NCBI GenBank assembly: GCA_963965975.1
Contig: OZ014419.1
Coordinates: 3,933,677 to 3,997,676, forward strand
Reading direction: 5' to 3'
Source of the DNA: Xestospongia bergquistia
Taxonomy: Eukaryota; Porifera; Demospongiae; Haplosclerida; Petrosiidae
Length of the DNA: 64,000 nucleotides
A program made the translations under genes and the position numbers. The notes below the pieces were generated by a model. It worked only from the letters and a program-made list of their open reading frames with translations, did no database searches and had not been told where the DNA came from. Position 1 is the stretch's first letter. Each line of letters begins with the position of its first letter. Shown piece by piece: positions 32,930 to 45,410 of this stretch.

Positions 32930-34790
32930 TAAAGAAACTCATTCAACCTGTGTCAATACAGTTAGCATGTCATACTCTTCACTTAGATAATGGTGATACA
33001 TTTAGCTCAGATAATGGTGGTACTGGACATCTCTCTAAAGTCACTAATTGTAAGATAAAAGATACTCATTCAACATGTGTTAATCCAGTTAATATGTCGT
33101 ACTATTCACTCAGATAATTGTGATATTCTTAGCTCAGATAATAGTGGTAATGAACATCTCTCTAAAGTGACTAGTGGTAAGTTAAAGAAACTCATTCAAT
33201 CTATGTTAATACAGTTAGTATGTTGTACTCTTCGCTCACGTAATGACGGTACTCTTAGCTGAGGTAATGGTGGTACTTATCTCTGAGATAATGGTGGTAC
33301 AGGATGTCCCCCTAAAGTCACTAGTTGTAAGTTAAAGAAACTCGCTCAACCTTTGTTAATACAGTTAGGAGGTCGTACAATTCGCTCAGATAATGGTGGT
33401 ACTTTTAACGCAGATAATTGTGTTACTGGACATCTCTGTAAAGGCACTAATGTAGGTTAAAGAAACTCATTCAACTTGTGTTAATACAGTTAGTAGATTG
33501 TACTCTTTGCTTAGATTATGGTGGTATTCTTAGCACAAAAAATCGTGGTAATGGACATCTCTCTAAAGTCCCTAGTTGTAAGTTAAAGAAACTCATTCAA
33601 CCTGTGTCAATACAGTTAGCATGTCATACTCTTCACTTAGATAATGGTGATACATTTAGCTCAGATAATGGTGGTACTGGACATCTCTCTAAAGTCACTA
33701 ATTGTAAGTTAAAGATGCTCATTCAACATGTGTTAATCCAGTTAATATGTCGTACTATTCACTCAGATAATGGTGATATTCTTAGCTCAGATAATAGTAG
33801 TAATGAACATCTCTCTAAAGTGACTAGTGGTAAGTTAAAGAAACTCATTCAATCTATGTTAATACAGTTAGTATGTTGTACTCTTCGCTCACGTAATGAC
33901 GGTACTCTTAGCTGAGGTAATGGTGGTACTCTTCTCTGAGATAATGGTGGTACAGGATGTCCCCCTAAAGTCACTAGTTGTAAGTTAAAGAAACTCACTC
34001 AACCTTTGTTAATACAGTTAGGAGGTCGTACAATTCGCTCAGATAATGGTGGTACTATTAACGCAGATAATCGTGTTACTGGACATCTCTGTAAAGACAC
34101 TAATGTAGGTTAAAGAAACTCATTCAACTTGTGTTAATACAGTTAGTAGATTGTACTCTTTGCTTAGATTATGGTGGTATTCTTAGCACAAAAAATCGTG
34201 GTATTGGACATCTCTCTAAAGTCCCTAGTTGTAAGTTAAAGAAACTCATTCAACCTGTGTCAATACAGTTAGCATGTCATACTCTTCACTCACATAATGG
34301 TGATACATTTAGCTCAGATAATGGTGGTACTGGACAACTCTCTAAAGTCACTAATTGTAAGTTAAAGATACTCATTCAAACTGTGTTAATCCAGTTTGTA
34401 TGTTGTACTATTCACTCAGATAATGGTGATATTCTTAGCTCAGATAATAGTGGTAATGAACATCTCTCTAAAGTGACTAGTGGTAAGTTAAAGAAACTCA
34501 TTCAATCTATGTTAATACAGTTAGTATGTTGTATTCTTCGCTCAGATAATGATGGTACTCTTAGCTCAGGTAATGATGGTACTCTTCTCTGAGATAATGG
34601 TGGTAAAGGTTGTCCCCCTAAAGTCACTAGTTGTAAGTTAAAGAAACTCGCTCATCCTTTGTTAATACAGTTAGGAGGTCGTACAATTCGCTCAGATAAT
34701 GGTGGTACTTTTAACGCAGATAATCGGGTTACTGGACATCTCTGTAAAGGCACTAATGTAGGTTAAAGAAACTCATTCAACTTGTGTTAA
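32930..34790 (+). repeat. Higher-order repeat of ~653 bp within the satellite, about 2.8 copies
   Basis: The block with the MLIQLVDCTLCLDYGGILST coding landmark starts at 33478 and 34131 (653 bp apart). The preceding partial block (32930-33470) matches its later two thirds. Shared oddities include GGATGTCCCCCTAAAGTCAC and CGTACAATTCGCTCAG. Confidence 0.85.
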
Positions 34791-35256
34791 TACAGTTAGT
34801 AGATTGTACTCTTCACTCAGATTATGGTGGTATCCTTAGCGCAGAAAATTGTGGTACTGGACATCTCTCTAAAGTCTCTAGTTGTAAGTTAAGGAAACTC
34901 ATTCAACCTATGTGAATACGGTTAGCAGGTCGTATTCTTCACTCAGATAATGGTGTTACTTTTAGCTTAGATAATGGTGGTATTGGACATCTCTCTAAAG
35001 TCACTAATTGTAAGTTAAAGATACTGATTTAACCTGTGTTAATACAGTTAGTAGGTTGTACTCTTCACTCAGATAAAGGCGGTATTCTTACCTCAGGTAT
35101 TGGTGGTACTCTTCGCTCAGATAAGAGTGGTACAGGACGCCTTCCTAAAGTCACTAATTTTTAAGTTAAAGTAACTTTCTCAACCTTTGTTAATACAGTT
35201 AGGAGGTCTTACAATTCGCTCAGATAATGGTGGTATTCTTAGTGCAGATAATGGTG

Positions 35257-38184
35257 GTACTGGACATCTCTCTAAAGTCAATATTAGTAAGTTAAAGAAA
35301 CTAATTCAACCTGTGTTGATACAGTTAGTAGGTCGTACTCTTCACTCAGATAATGGTGGTACTGGACATCTCTCCATAGTCACTAATGATAAGTTAAAGA
35401 AAATCATTAAACCTGTGTTAATACATTTAGTAGGATGTACTCTCTCTCAGATAATGGTTGTACTCTTAGGTCAGATAATGGTGGTACTGGACATCTCTCT
35501 ATTGTCACTAGTAGTAAGTTAAAAAAACTCATTCAATCCGTCTTAACACAGTTATCAGGTCATACTCTTCACTCAGATAAATGTGATACTGTTAACTCTA
35601 GTAATGGTGGTAGTGGTCATCTCTCTAAAGTCACTAGTTGTAAGTTGAAGAAACTCATTCAACCTGCTTTAATACAGTTAGTATGTGATACTCTTCACTC
35701 AGATAATGGTTGTATTCTTAGCTCAGATAATGGTGGTACTGGACAACTCTCTAAAGTCACTAGTAGTAAGTTAAAGAAGCTCATTCGACTTGTGTTAATA
35801 CAGTTAGTAGGTCGTACTCTTCACTCAGAAAATGGTTGTACTCTTAGCTCAGATAACGGTGGTACTGGACATCTCTGTAAAGTCACTAGTAGTAAGTTAA
35901 AGAAACTCATTCAACCTATGTTAATAGAGTTAGTAGGTCGTACTCTTCACTCAGAAAATGGTTGTACTCTTAGCTCAGATAATGTTTGTACTGGACATCT
36001 CTCTAAAGTTACTAATGGTAAGTTAAAGAAACTCATTCAACCTGTGTTAATACAGATAGCAGGTCGTACTCTTCGTTCAGATAATGGTGGTACTTTTTGC
36101 TCAGATAATGGTGGTACTGGACATCTCTCAAAAGTCACTAGTAGCAAGTTAAAGAAACTCATTCAACCTGTCTTAATAGAGTCAGCAGGTTGTACTTTTT
36201 TCTCAGATAATTGTTGTGCTCGTACCGCAGATAATCGTAGTACTGGACATATCTCTAAAGTTTATAGTAGTAGTAAGTTAAAGAAACTCATTCAACCTGT
36301 GTCAATACAGTTAGCAGGTCATACTCTTCACTCAGATATTGGTGATACTTTTAGCTAAGATAATGGTGGTACTGGACATCTCTCTAAATTCACTAGTAGT
36401 AAGTTAAAGAAACTCATTCAACCTGTGTTAATATAGGTAGTAATTCCTACCCTTCACTCAGATAATGATGGTACTCTTAGCTCAGATAATGGTGGTGCTG
36501 GATATCGCTCTAAAGTCACTAATGGTAAGTTAAATAAACTCATTCAACCTGTTTTAATATATTTAACAGGTCGTATCTTAGCTCAGATAATGGTGGTTCT
36601 TGACATCTCTCTAAAGTCACTAGTAGTAAATTCAAGAAACTCATTCAACCTGTTTAATATAGTTAGTAAGTTGTAGTCTTCACTCAGATAATCACGGTAC
36701 ACTTAGCTCAGATAATAGTGGTACTGGACATCTCTCTAAAGTCAATATTAGTAAGTTAAAGAAACTAATTCAACCTGTGTTGATACAGTTAGTAGGTCGT
36801 ACTCTTCACTCAGATAATGGTGGTACTGGACATCTCTCCATAGTCACTAATGATAAGTTAAAGAAAATCATTAAACCTGTGTTAATACATTTAGTAGGAT
36901 GTACTCTCTCTCAGATAATGGTTGTACTCTTAGGTCAGATAATGGTGGTACTGGACATCTCTCTATTGTCACTAGTAGTAAGTTAAAAAAACTCATTCAA
37001 TCCGTCTTAACACAGTTATCAGGTCATACTCTTCACTCAGATAAATGTGATACTGTTAACTCTAGTAATGGTGGTAGTGGTCATCTCTCTAAAGTCACTA
37101 GTTGTAAGTTGAAGAAACTCATTCAACCTGCTTTAATACAGTTAGTATGTGATACTCTTCACTCAGATAATGGTTGTATTCTTAGCTCAGATAATGGTGG
37201 TACTGGACAACTCTCTAAAGTCACTAGTAGTAAGTTAAAGAAGCTCATTCGACTTGTGTTAATACAGTTAGTAGGTCGTACTCTTCACTCAGAAAATGGT
37301 TGTACTCTTAGCTCAGATAACGGTGGTACTGGACATCTCTGTAAAGTCACTAGTAGTAAGTTAAAGAAACTCATTCAACCTATGTTAATAGAGTTAGTAG
37401 GTCGTACTCTTCACTCAGAAAATGGTTGTACTCTTAGCTCAGATAATGTTTGTACTGGACATCTCTCTAAAGTTACTAATGGTAAGTTAAAGAAACTCAT
37501 TCAACCTGTGTTAATACAGATAGCAGGTCGTACTCTTCGTTCAGATAATGGTGGTACTTTTTGCTCAGATAATGGTGGTACTGGACATCTCTCAAAAGTC
37601 ACTAGTAGCAAGTTAAAGAAACTCATTCAACCTGTCTTAATAGAGTCAGCAGGTTGTACTTTTTTCTCAGATAATTGTTGTGCTCGTACCGCAGATAATC
37701 GTAGTACTGGACATATCTCTAAAGTTTATAGTAGTAGTAAGTTAAAGAAACTCATTCAACCTGTGTCAATACAGTTAGCAGGTCATACTCTTCACTCAGA
37801 TATTGGTGATACTTTTAGCTAAGATAATGGTGGTACTGGACATCTCTCTAAATTCACTAGTAGTAAGTTAAAGAAACTCATTCAACCTGTGTTAATATAG
37901 GTAGTAATTCCTACCCTTCACTCAGATAATGATGGTACTCTTAGCTCAGATAATGGTGGTGCTGGATATCGCTCTAAAGTCACTAATGGTAAGTTAAATA
38001 AACTCATTCAACCTGTTTTAATATATTTAACAGGTCGTATCTTAGCTCAGATAATGGTGGTTCTTGACATCTCTCTAAAGTCACTAGTAGTAAATTCAAG
38101 AAACTCATTCAACCTGTTTAATATAGTTAGTAAGTTGTAGTCTTCACTCAGATAATCACGGTACACTTAGCTCAGATAATAGTG
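35257..38184 (+). repeat. Two adjacent, apparently identical 1,464-bp copies in the satellite
   Basis: Copy 1 is about 35257-36720 and copy 2 about 36721-38184. Every stretch I compared matches exactly, including a 307-codon open frame at 35435-36358 and 36899-37822 with the same encoded residues. Neighbouring satellite units differ at many sites, so this duplication is very recent or an assembly artefact. Confidence 0.9.
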
Positions 38185-39519
38185 GTACTGGACATCTCTC
38201 TAAAGTCACTAGTAGTAAGTTATAGAAACTCATTCAACCTGTGTTAATACAGGTAGTAATACGTACCCTTCAATCAGATAATGGTGGTACTCTTAGCTCA
38301 GACAATGGTGGTGCTGGACATCTCTCTAAAGTCACTAATGGTAAGTTAAATAAACTCATTCAACCTGTTTTAATATATTTAACAGGTCGTACTCTTCGCT
38401 CAGATAATGGTGGTACTGGATATATCTCTAAAGTCACTAATTGTAACTTAAAGAAACTCATTCCACCTGTGTTAATACGGTTAGTAGATCTTATTCTTCA
38501 CTCCGATAATGGTGGTACTGGTCATATCTCCAAAGTCACTAATTGTAACTTAAAAACACTCATTCGACCTGTGTTAATGTCGTTAGTAGTTCGTACTCTT
38601 AGCTCAGATAATGGTGGTACTGGATGTCTCTCTATAGTCACTAGTGGTAAGTTAATGAAACTCATTGAACCTGTTTTAATACAGTTACTAGGTCATACTC
38701 CTAGCTCAGATAATGGTGGTACTCCTCATCAGATAATGGTTGTACACTTATCTCAGATAATGGTGGTACTGGACAAATCTCTAAAGTCGCTAATTGTAAC
38801 TTAAAGAAACTCATTCGACCTGTGTTAATACCGTTAGTAGATCGTACTCTTCGCTCAGATAATGGTGGTACTGGTCATATCTCTAAATTCACTAGTAGTA
38901 AGTTAAAGAAATTCATTCAACTTGTGTTAATATAGTTAGTAGATTGTACTCTTCGGTCAGAAAATGGTGTTTTTTTTAAGCTCAGATAATTGTGGTACTA
39001 GACATCTCTCTAAAGTCGCTAGTAGTAAGTTAAAGAAACTCATTCAATCTGTGTTGATACAGTTAATTTGTTGTACTCTTCAGTCAAATAATGGTGCTAC
39101 TGTTAGCTCAGATAGTTGTGGTAGTGGACATCTCTTTAAAGTCACTAGTAAGTTAAAGAAACTCGTTCAACCTGTGTTAATACAGTTAATAAGTGGTGCT
39201 CTTCGGTCAGATAATGGTGATACTCTTAGCTCAGATAATGGTGGTACTGGACATCTCTCAATAGTCACTAGTGGTAAGTTAAAGAAACTCATTCAATCTG
39301 TGTTAATACAGTTAGTATGTTGTACTCTTCGCTCAGATAATGATGGTACTCTTAGTTCAGGTAATGGTGGTACTCCTCACTTAGATAATGGTGGTACTGG
39401 ATGTCTTTCTGAAGTCACTAGTGGTAAGTTGAAGAAAGTCATTCAACCTGTCTTAATACAGTTAGTAGATTGTAGATTGTAGTGTTTACTCAGATAATTG
39501 TGGTACTCTTAGCTCAGGA

Positions 39520-39692
39520 GTCATGAGAAGAAAGTGTAGCTGAATGTTTCTGTTGTGGTATTGTGTAATGATGAAAGTGTATGGATCTGTTGTGATCACT
39601 GTAATGCTTGGTATGACTTTAAGTGTACTATTCTGAGCAACAGATGCTCAATTCCAGAAACTTACTTTTGTCAAGATTTTTGCTAGACATGA
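39520..39692 (+). pseudogene. PHD-finger remnant at the edge of the satellite
   Basis: One frame gives ECFCCGIV. After a shift at about 39567 the next gives CNDESVWICCDHCNAWYDFK then C, CSIPETYFCQDFC and a TAG stop (about 39685). The Cys-x-Cys, C-C-D-H-C-x-x-W-Y and C-x-x-x-C spacing with the W-Y aromatic pair is that of a PHD finger, which usually reads histone tails. It starts where the satellite ends. Single PHD fingers also occur in transposon ORFs of marine animals, so it may be a transposon scrap. Confidence 0.55.
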
Positions 39693-39699
39693 TAAAAGC

Positions 39700-40870
39700 C
39701 ATATCAGTAGTAGAAGGACCTTTGCTTTAAACTTTGGTGGCAGTAGTGTTCTCTTCAGGTTAGCATAACGCACACAAGCGTGTTCGATCATCAATGGTGT
39801 ACGATCACTCGTGGCTTACTCTATATATAAGACATTAAATGATATACTACTTTTTATCTTGTTAGTTGTTACTCATGACAACATATTATAGTTTTAATAA
39901 ATATGTCTATTACTTGTTGTTATGTATTACAATACTTTAAAGAATATTAACGTAACTGTCTTTATATATCAATTTATGAAAATATACAGTAAAGATAGTG
40001 ATGATTTCTAAGTCTGTGAAAGATAAACAAAAATAAAGTAATAATTTCTATATATATAAGGTATCAAGTACTATATCATGATATATAAGACAACTAATCA
40101 TCTTTAAAGTCTTTACTTGAATTCAACTTTTTATTACATGTATGTAGTAATGACACTATTACTGTTATCTTGTTTATAATTAAATGAACTGAGACATGTT
40201 AAATATAAATATGAAATTCAAATTTGTCATCAATTGACTTCATGTTGTCTGTCCTTTTTATATATCTCCTCCTTAAAATTCTTTGTTTCCTTTATATCCT
40301 CTCTATGAAATACTCTATGACCCTAAATCAATCACATTACTCTATTTATTTATAGTCATCTGAAGAACATATAAGTCAACACAGTGGCTGTTATCTTTAA
40401 TTATTTACTATTTGGTAACTTTTTTCTATTAAAAAAGTTGACAATCATAGACTTACATGTTTATTACTGTCTCTAAATACAAATTAAGGAAACAAGTTTG
40501 AAAGGAGCCAGGGAATATTATAATAATATCATAAATGATATATTGGAAGGTACATTGTTAAGAATGAAGTGGCCAGCATCTTCTATATCAGCGAAGACAT
40601 TTCTCAGGGCTTCAGTTGATAATGAGGTGTTATTATCCTTGCAAAATATCTCATATTGACAGTGCATATCAATTATAATTTGCTAAAATTGTCAGGAACA
40701 AACAATTGCCCTTATAGTTTGTGGTTATGACAAAAGATAAGTTGATGCATTTCCTTTCTGTTTAATATTATTATCAATTATTGTATAAACTCGCATGACT
40801 TCATTGTATATGAACATTATTACACTCTTCTCAATAACAATTTGTGACCTTTCTATGCATTATGAATAAG
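39700..40870. other. AT-rich region, duplicate of 49190-50070; no gene
   Basis: From 39829 to about 40880 this parallels 49195-50073, with interruptions. It includes the same 3' UTR-like tail (TTTTTATCTTGTTAGTTG, then AATAAATATGTCT). The coding exons that precede that tail at 49190 are missing here. A stretch at 40547-40640 is itself repeated at about 41170-41230 (GAAGTGGCCAGCATCTTC). Confidence 0.7.
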
Positions 40871-40877
40871 ACAAAAA

Positions 40878-42527
40878 TGAGTGTTCTCTCTCTTTGTTAA
40901 TAAGTGTTGGAGCGTAGTCTTCTTCTTTCACTCTATCTGGCAATGTTACCTCTCTAACTGTTGGTGGAGATAGAGTACTGGTACTACTGTCTACCAACTA
41001 TTATCTGATCTACAACAAAAATTATCCAATCAGGTACTGAGGCTGGTTGCTGATGATAAGACTTGTCTCATAAGGCTCAATCCAAAATCAATGTATTCTT
41101 TCAATTATTCTCTTGTTTGCTGGACCCACTCTTTTTGATATTAATGATGGATTCGCCCTTTTTGCAGAGCATATGGTTACAGAGTAGGACATTGTCAAGA
41201 ACGAAGTGGCCAGCATCTTCAATATCAGAGAAAGTGGTTTCTACCAGTCCAGAATACTTACTATATAGTACTAGATACAACTAGTGGTAATGATGAACTT
41301 CGTATTGTTATAGTATGTAACAGTACTGCTGAAAGTGGTAATATTGATTTCAACAATCAATATGAAGTGGTGTTAGGTTGTGATATGAATACTATTCAAA
41401 GATGTATCAGTGTTAAATGGAGAGACATTACTGATAGCAATAACACTACAGGGTTCACCTGGTAGAGTCTGTTCTATAATCTTAGTTATTAACTCCACAA
41501 TGGACAGTGCCTATCAGTCCTGTGTAGTAGTAGGTAATAGTGGTAATAATAACATTCAGTGTGAGACCCAGGATTATCTGGTACTATGGTAAGGTACACA
41601 GGATGGTCAATGATTGGTAGTCTGTTATACTAATGCCTCTTGTTCAGCTCTTAATGGATCAGATCTCAGTGTTACTAACAGACCTATCTCTAATGTACTC
41701 CCTGCTGTTGAAGCTAGTGATAAAATTGCTGCATTCACTGCTCCTGTTAGTGGAGGAGAAACTTTCTATACTGAGAGTTTTGTTGATAATGCTAATTGTA
41801 TCTATTTTCATCAATATGGGTTTGCTGATAGTTCAACATCAAGATCATTAGAAGAAATTGCTTATCAACCAAGTGGTAATTGAGAATTTTATGATGGTTT
41901 CTACCAGTTTGAATATGTTTACTATATAGTACTAGACTCAACTAGTGGTAATAATGATCAACTTCGTATTGTTAGCGTATGTAATAGTACTGCTGACAGT
42001 GGTAACATTGATTTCAACAATCAGTATGAAGTGGTATTAGGTTGTGATGGAAACTCTTTCTTTCCTCCCACTGTCAAAGGTGTATCAGTGCTAAATGGAG
42101 AGACATTACTGATAGCAATAACACCACACAGTTCACCTAGTAGAGTCTGTTCCTATAATCTTATAATTATTAACTCCAGAATGGACAGTGCCTATCAGTC
42201 CTGTGTAGTAAGTAGGTAATAGTGGTAATAGTAACATTCAGTGGGAGACCCAGTCTTTTTCAGGATTACCTGGTACTATAAATTATGATGCATTTAACTT
42301 ATTTAATTGTTCTTTCTAATAATATTATTACCAACACTACAATAAGTAATGGACTAAAATCTATTCTTGGACTGACTGTAGATGATCTCAACTTCATTTA
42401 TATTGCATTCTCTGATAGTAACAAACACTATATTAACAAGGTCAGAGATATATACTATACTCTAGTTGATGTGTTAATTTATTCTACAGTATTTGTGGAA
42501 TGATGGAAACCTTAGTCTTATTACTGA
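40878..42527 (+). pseudogene. Plexin-like sema-domain fragment, broken copy A
   Basis: Homologous to copy B (50073-51310). Blocks: the start MSVLSLC-stop (40878 on); FYQ/DQNTYYIVLDTTSGNDE-like sequence (41235-41330); TLLIAITLQGSP with ARVCS-like sequence (41420-41475); then a second pass from about 41590 with VVCYTNASCSALNGSDLSVT, SDKIAAFTAPVSGGETFYTE, NANCIYFHQYGF, a TGA at GN-stop-EFYDG, VYYIVLD, CNSTADSGNIDFNNQYEVV and NGETLLIAIT. So the copy carries an internal duplication of the middle of the propeller. It ends abruptly at about 42527 inside ITEV and joins an unrelated repeat. Sema propellers are extracellular ligand-binding domains. Confidence 0.75.
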
Positions 42528-42790
42528 GGTTCTTTGCTACAATGAATGACCACCTCTAGGTTACAGTGCTATAACTGAGGCAATTTATTCAGCTGCTACT
42601 GTCAGTCAACTTGTTATTGGTAAAGCGCTGTCTGTACAAATGAAAGGGCGAGGCTCAAATATATGCAGGTTAATGTGTCCATTCATGTGTTAAAACCACC
42701 ACTTTTATATTTACATGTCTGATAATGCTGTCAGTTAAGTTGCCCAATGGTACTTAGATGAATAAAGTTTCACCATACCTCGTAGCTATG
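42528..42790 (-). repeat. Copy 1 of a three-member dispersed repeat, minus-strand coding remnant
   Basis: Shares TTTGCTACAATGA, GGTTACAGTGCTA, CTGTCTGTACAA, GCTCAAATATATGCAGGT and TGGTACTTAGATGAATAAAG with 45560-45840, and the second half with 44480-44670. On the minus strand the remnants read GNLTDSIIRHVNI here and VGSLTDGIIGYVHVKRW in the 44-kb copy. I do not recognise the protein. Confidence 0.6.
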
Positions 42791-42989
42791 TTTAACTGCT
42801 CTGTGTCTCATTGATGAAGAACATACTGTTGCTGTCTTCTAGGGACAACAGCTAGGACAAGATGGCAAACTTCAGATGAAGTATGTTTAAGTAAGAGAGA
42901 ATTATTTATAACAATGTTATTCTTGTTCTTTTACCCTCTATGTGATAATTGTGATGACAGTGGAACTAAAGCTCTTTTATTAAGTAATC

Positions 42990-43730
42990 ATCGCTCTCCT
43001 TGGTTAAAGGGACCGTCGAGACTTTGTTCCCGAGTACACGACCTGACAAGATTTCCGCCCCAAGCGTCCGTCAGGATGACTGATCTGTCAGGGGACTATC
43101 CGTCTTAGGAGCGAGGCCGAGTTTCCATCGGTGGGAAGTGCGAGGGTAGGCAGGCTGACACGAATCCGGCCCGAAGCGTCCGGCAGGATGACTGATCTTT
43201 CAGGCGACTATCCGTCTGAGGAGCGAGGCCGACTTTCCATCATTGGGACGTATGAGGGTAGGTAGGTCGACACGAATCCGGCCCAAAGCGTCCGGCAGAT
43301 GGATTCATCTTTCAGGGGAAGTATCCGTCCGAGAAGTCGGGCCGACTACGGCGAAGGCTGCTCGACTGTTGTAGCCAAAGGGTGCGTGTCTCGTATCTGA
43401 ATCGCCTGCAGACGACATGTGACGAACGGGGTGTTGTAAGTGGTAGAGTGGCCCTGCTGTTACGATCCACTGAGAGTAAGCCTACGTTCTCGAGATTCTA
43501 CCTTTTTTTTTGTTTTACATCCATGCAAGCTAGTCGAAAGGCCGGCCACCGTCGAGTTTGGAACGCGTTAGTACTAGCACAACTCTCCTCCGAATCAGGA
43601 CGGTCTTCTCAGGCAAGGCAATGTCGGTCAAGGATCTCCCCTTGCCTTTGCATCTACCTCGAGCCACGTCTCGGCCCTGAAGTGCAGTAAAACCACCATC
43701 TGAGGTTTGTCATCTTTCTTGTCCAAAAAT
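42990..43730. repeat. GC- and CpG-rich block with three ~112-bp tandem repeats
   Basis: AAGCGTCCGGCAGGATGACT recurs with few changes at 43062, 43174 and 43286. Each copy is followed by ACTATCCGTC..AGGAGCGAGGCCGA and GACACGAATCCGGCCC. The block is strikingly GC- and CpG-rich against AT-rich flanks. Downstream, TTTTTGTTTTACATCCATGCA recurs (about 43506, 43764 and a short form near 43868). No open frame looks real. Repeats of this kind occur in rDNA spacers and in some transposons. I see no rRNA sequence, so the nature is open. Confidence 0.6.
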
Positions 43731-44424
43731 GTCTCGAGAGTTTATAACAATGCTTCCTTCGTTTTGTTTTACATCCATGCAGGCAAGTTGCATCTCACCC
43801 CTAGCCAATTGAGCAGGACGGTCTTCCGGTTAAGGCTTTCAATCCACCATTCTCTCCATAATTGTGGCCAAGTTTTACATCCAGGTAGTTATGTCATAAC
43901 GAATATACGAGAATGTTTGAGAATTTTTTATAACAATTTTTTCATTCTCGTGAATTGTTCCCCCTTATGCCCATTCATCTCTTCAGCAAGTTGTTTGTTG
44001 TTTATTAAATTACATAAAATAAAAATACACCAAACACAATGACTGTCTGTCCCATGTGTGACTTGAGAGCTTTATCATACAGAGGAGGGTGCATGGGTAG
44101 ACTCATTTTGAGTGCCATAATAGATATGTCCGCAAGACAGCGACTTATGGCAGCCAGACTTAGCGCTCCCTTGACATTTGATCAGCACAAAAATTATAAT
44201 AGAGAGAGACAAAAAAGTAAATGAACAAACTTGGATGATTATACATTAACATGTAATAATATCCTTAAAAGCACTAAATGGATGCAAGTCATTAACGAAT
44301 ATACATTTTGTTAAAGATTTAGGATATTGTTCTAATGTAATGATACAAACAACACATGTGTCATGTTTATATTATGTATACGGTGAAGCACACTCCTCCT
44401 AGTGATGATTATGATCTTGTTGAA
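43731..44424. other. No recognisable gene
   Basis: This region returns to AT-rich composition. TTTATAACAATG motifs recur (43738; cf. 42905 and 43929) next to the GC-rich block and may be part of its borders. Open frames of 61-111 codons here show no family signature. Confidence 0.4.
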
Positions 44425-44694
44425 CTAGTTTCTTAGTTTCTCTGAGCTTGTTCTAATACTGGAGGTTGAATCCAGGTAATATATTGTTATGTACTGTACA
44501 GGCTCATTTTCATTACTGTAAGAACGGAACGAATCTTCTTTTAAATGTGTACGCAGGTGAATGCGTCCATTGACATGCTGGGACCACCGTTTTACATGCA
44601 CATATCCAATAATCCCATCAGTTAAGCTACCAACGGTAGTTAGATGAATAATGTTCCACCATACATAGTTACTAATGCATTGTTTGTACACCAT
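44425..44694 (-). CDS. Unidentified 89-codon ORF, member of the dispersed repeat
   Basis: The frame is open from M44694. It reads NYVWWNIIHLTTVGSLTDGI then IGYVHVKRWSQHVNGRIHLR. The same protein segment can be traced in degenerate form at 42528-42790 and 45560-45840 (WNFIHLSTTGQL). It is the least damaged of the three. I do not recognise a family. It is probably an exon or fragment of a repeated gene, and its start is uncertain. Confidence 0.3.
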   Translation of the reverse strand: MVYKQCISNYVWWNIIHLTTVGSLTDGIIGYVHVKRWSQHVNGRIHLRTHLKEDSFRSYSNENEPVQYITIYYLDSTSSIRTSSEKLRN

Positions 44695-45265
44695 AATATG
44701 TCTAATGCTCGATAAAAACAGGTAGATAGATGAGTGGATGGACGGATGAATTAATAGATGGATGGTTGATAAAATACTGGAGAGACAGACATATAGATGG
44801 GCAGTCTTGCCTTCTTACGTTTGTAACAGACATTGACAGGGGGAAAAAGTATCACATTATACTCCAAACGTAGCTGACACTACATCATGCATCGAGCTCA
44901 AACAGGGGTGTGGCCACCAATGTTATAACAACTAATTGACATTTATTGATCGATAATTATCATAGCAACAGTATCCGCTATTATATTACCGTGGAGCCTG
45001 TAAGCTTCAGTGGTACTCCAGTAATAGTGTGGTCTATTATCTATTGGTAATGATCTCGGGTGTCAAGAGACATCTGTGTCTTCATGTGTGTGGCACTCAA
45101 AATGACTCAACCCACTCCCTAACAATGTGCTGAGAATATGTCATATCATGCTTTATACAGAGGGACTGTCATATTCTCAGACTGGCCCGTTACAGTGTTT
45201 TCGATTATCGATGTTGTCTGTCATAGTGCTCTCAGTAAAAGTTTGTCAACATTCCTTTAGAGTAT

Positions 45266-45266
<1 letters not shown>

Positions 45267-45335
<69 letters not shown>
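45267..45335. repeat. (CT)n microsatellite, about 35 units
   Basis: A nearly uninterrupted CTCTCT run of about 69 bp. Confidence 0.97.
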
Positions 45336-45338
<3 letters not shown>

Positions 45339-45410
45339 AATTCAACTTTGTTACTATGTTGGGAACAAACCATCAGTCAATTCTATAACGTGGTAATTGG
45401 ATAGATTGGT

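Larger units (their letters stand above)
21993..39500 (+). repeat. ~17.5-kb minisatellite, 126-bp monomer with 24-bp subrepeats
   Basis: The monomer runs GTTAGTAGGTCGTACTCTTC, ACTCAGATAATGGTGGTACT, CTTAGCTCAGATAATGGTGG, TACTGGACATCTCTCTAAAG, TCACTAGTAGTAAGTTAAAG, AAACTCATTCAACCTGTG, TTAATACA. Two neighbouring units (35803 and 35929) are 126 bp apart. Inside, CTCAGATAATGGTGGTACTCTTAG (24 bp, two pieces here) is repeated one to about five times, so unit length varies by 24 bp. All units have the same orientation. Both periods are multiples of three, so many units read as open peptide with QPVLIQLVGRTLHSDNGGT and SSDNGGTGHLSKVTSSKLKK blocks. Stops and frame changes occur every few units, and the longest open stretch is 307 codons. 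I treat it as non-coding satellite. Confidence 0.95.

Noticed and set aside
21993-39500. CRISPR array
   Set aside because: Repeats are 126 bp, contiguous and diverged, without unique spacers, in eukaryotic DNA.
42990-43390. Ribosomal RNA gene or its transcribed spacer
   Set aside because: No recognisable 18S, 5.8S or 28S sequence. Only composition and tandem repeats are suggestive.
43382-44224. Three open frames of 61-111 codons in and after the GC-rich block
   Set aside because: No recognisable domain, and internal DNA repeats run through them.
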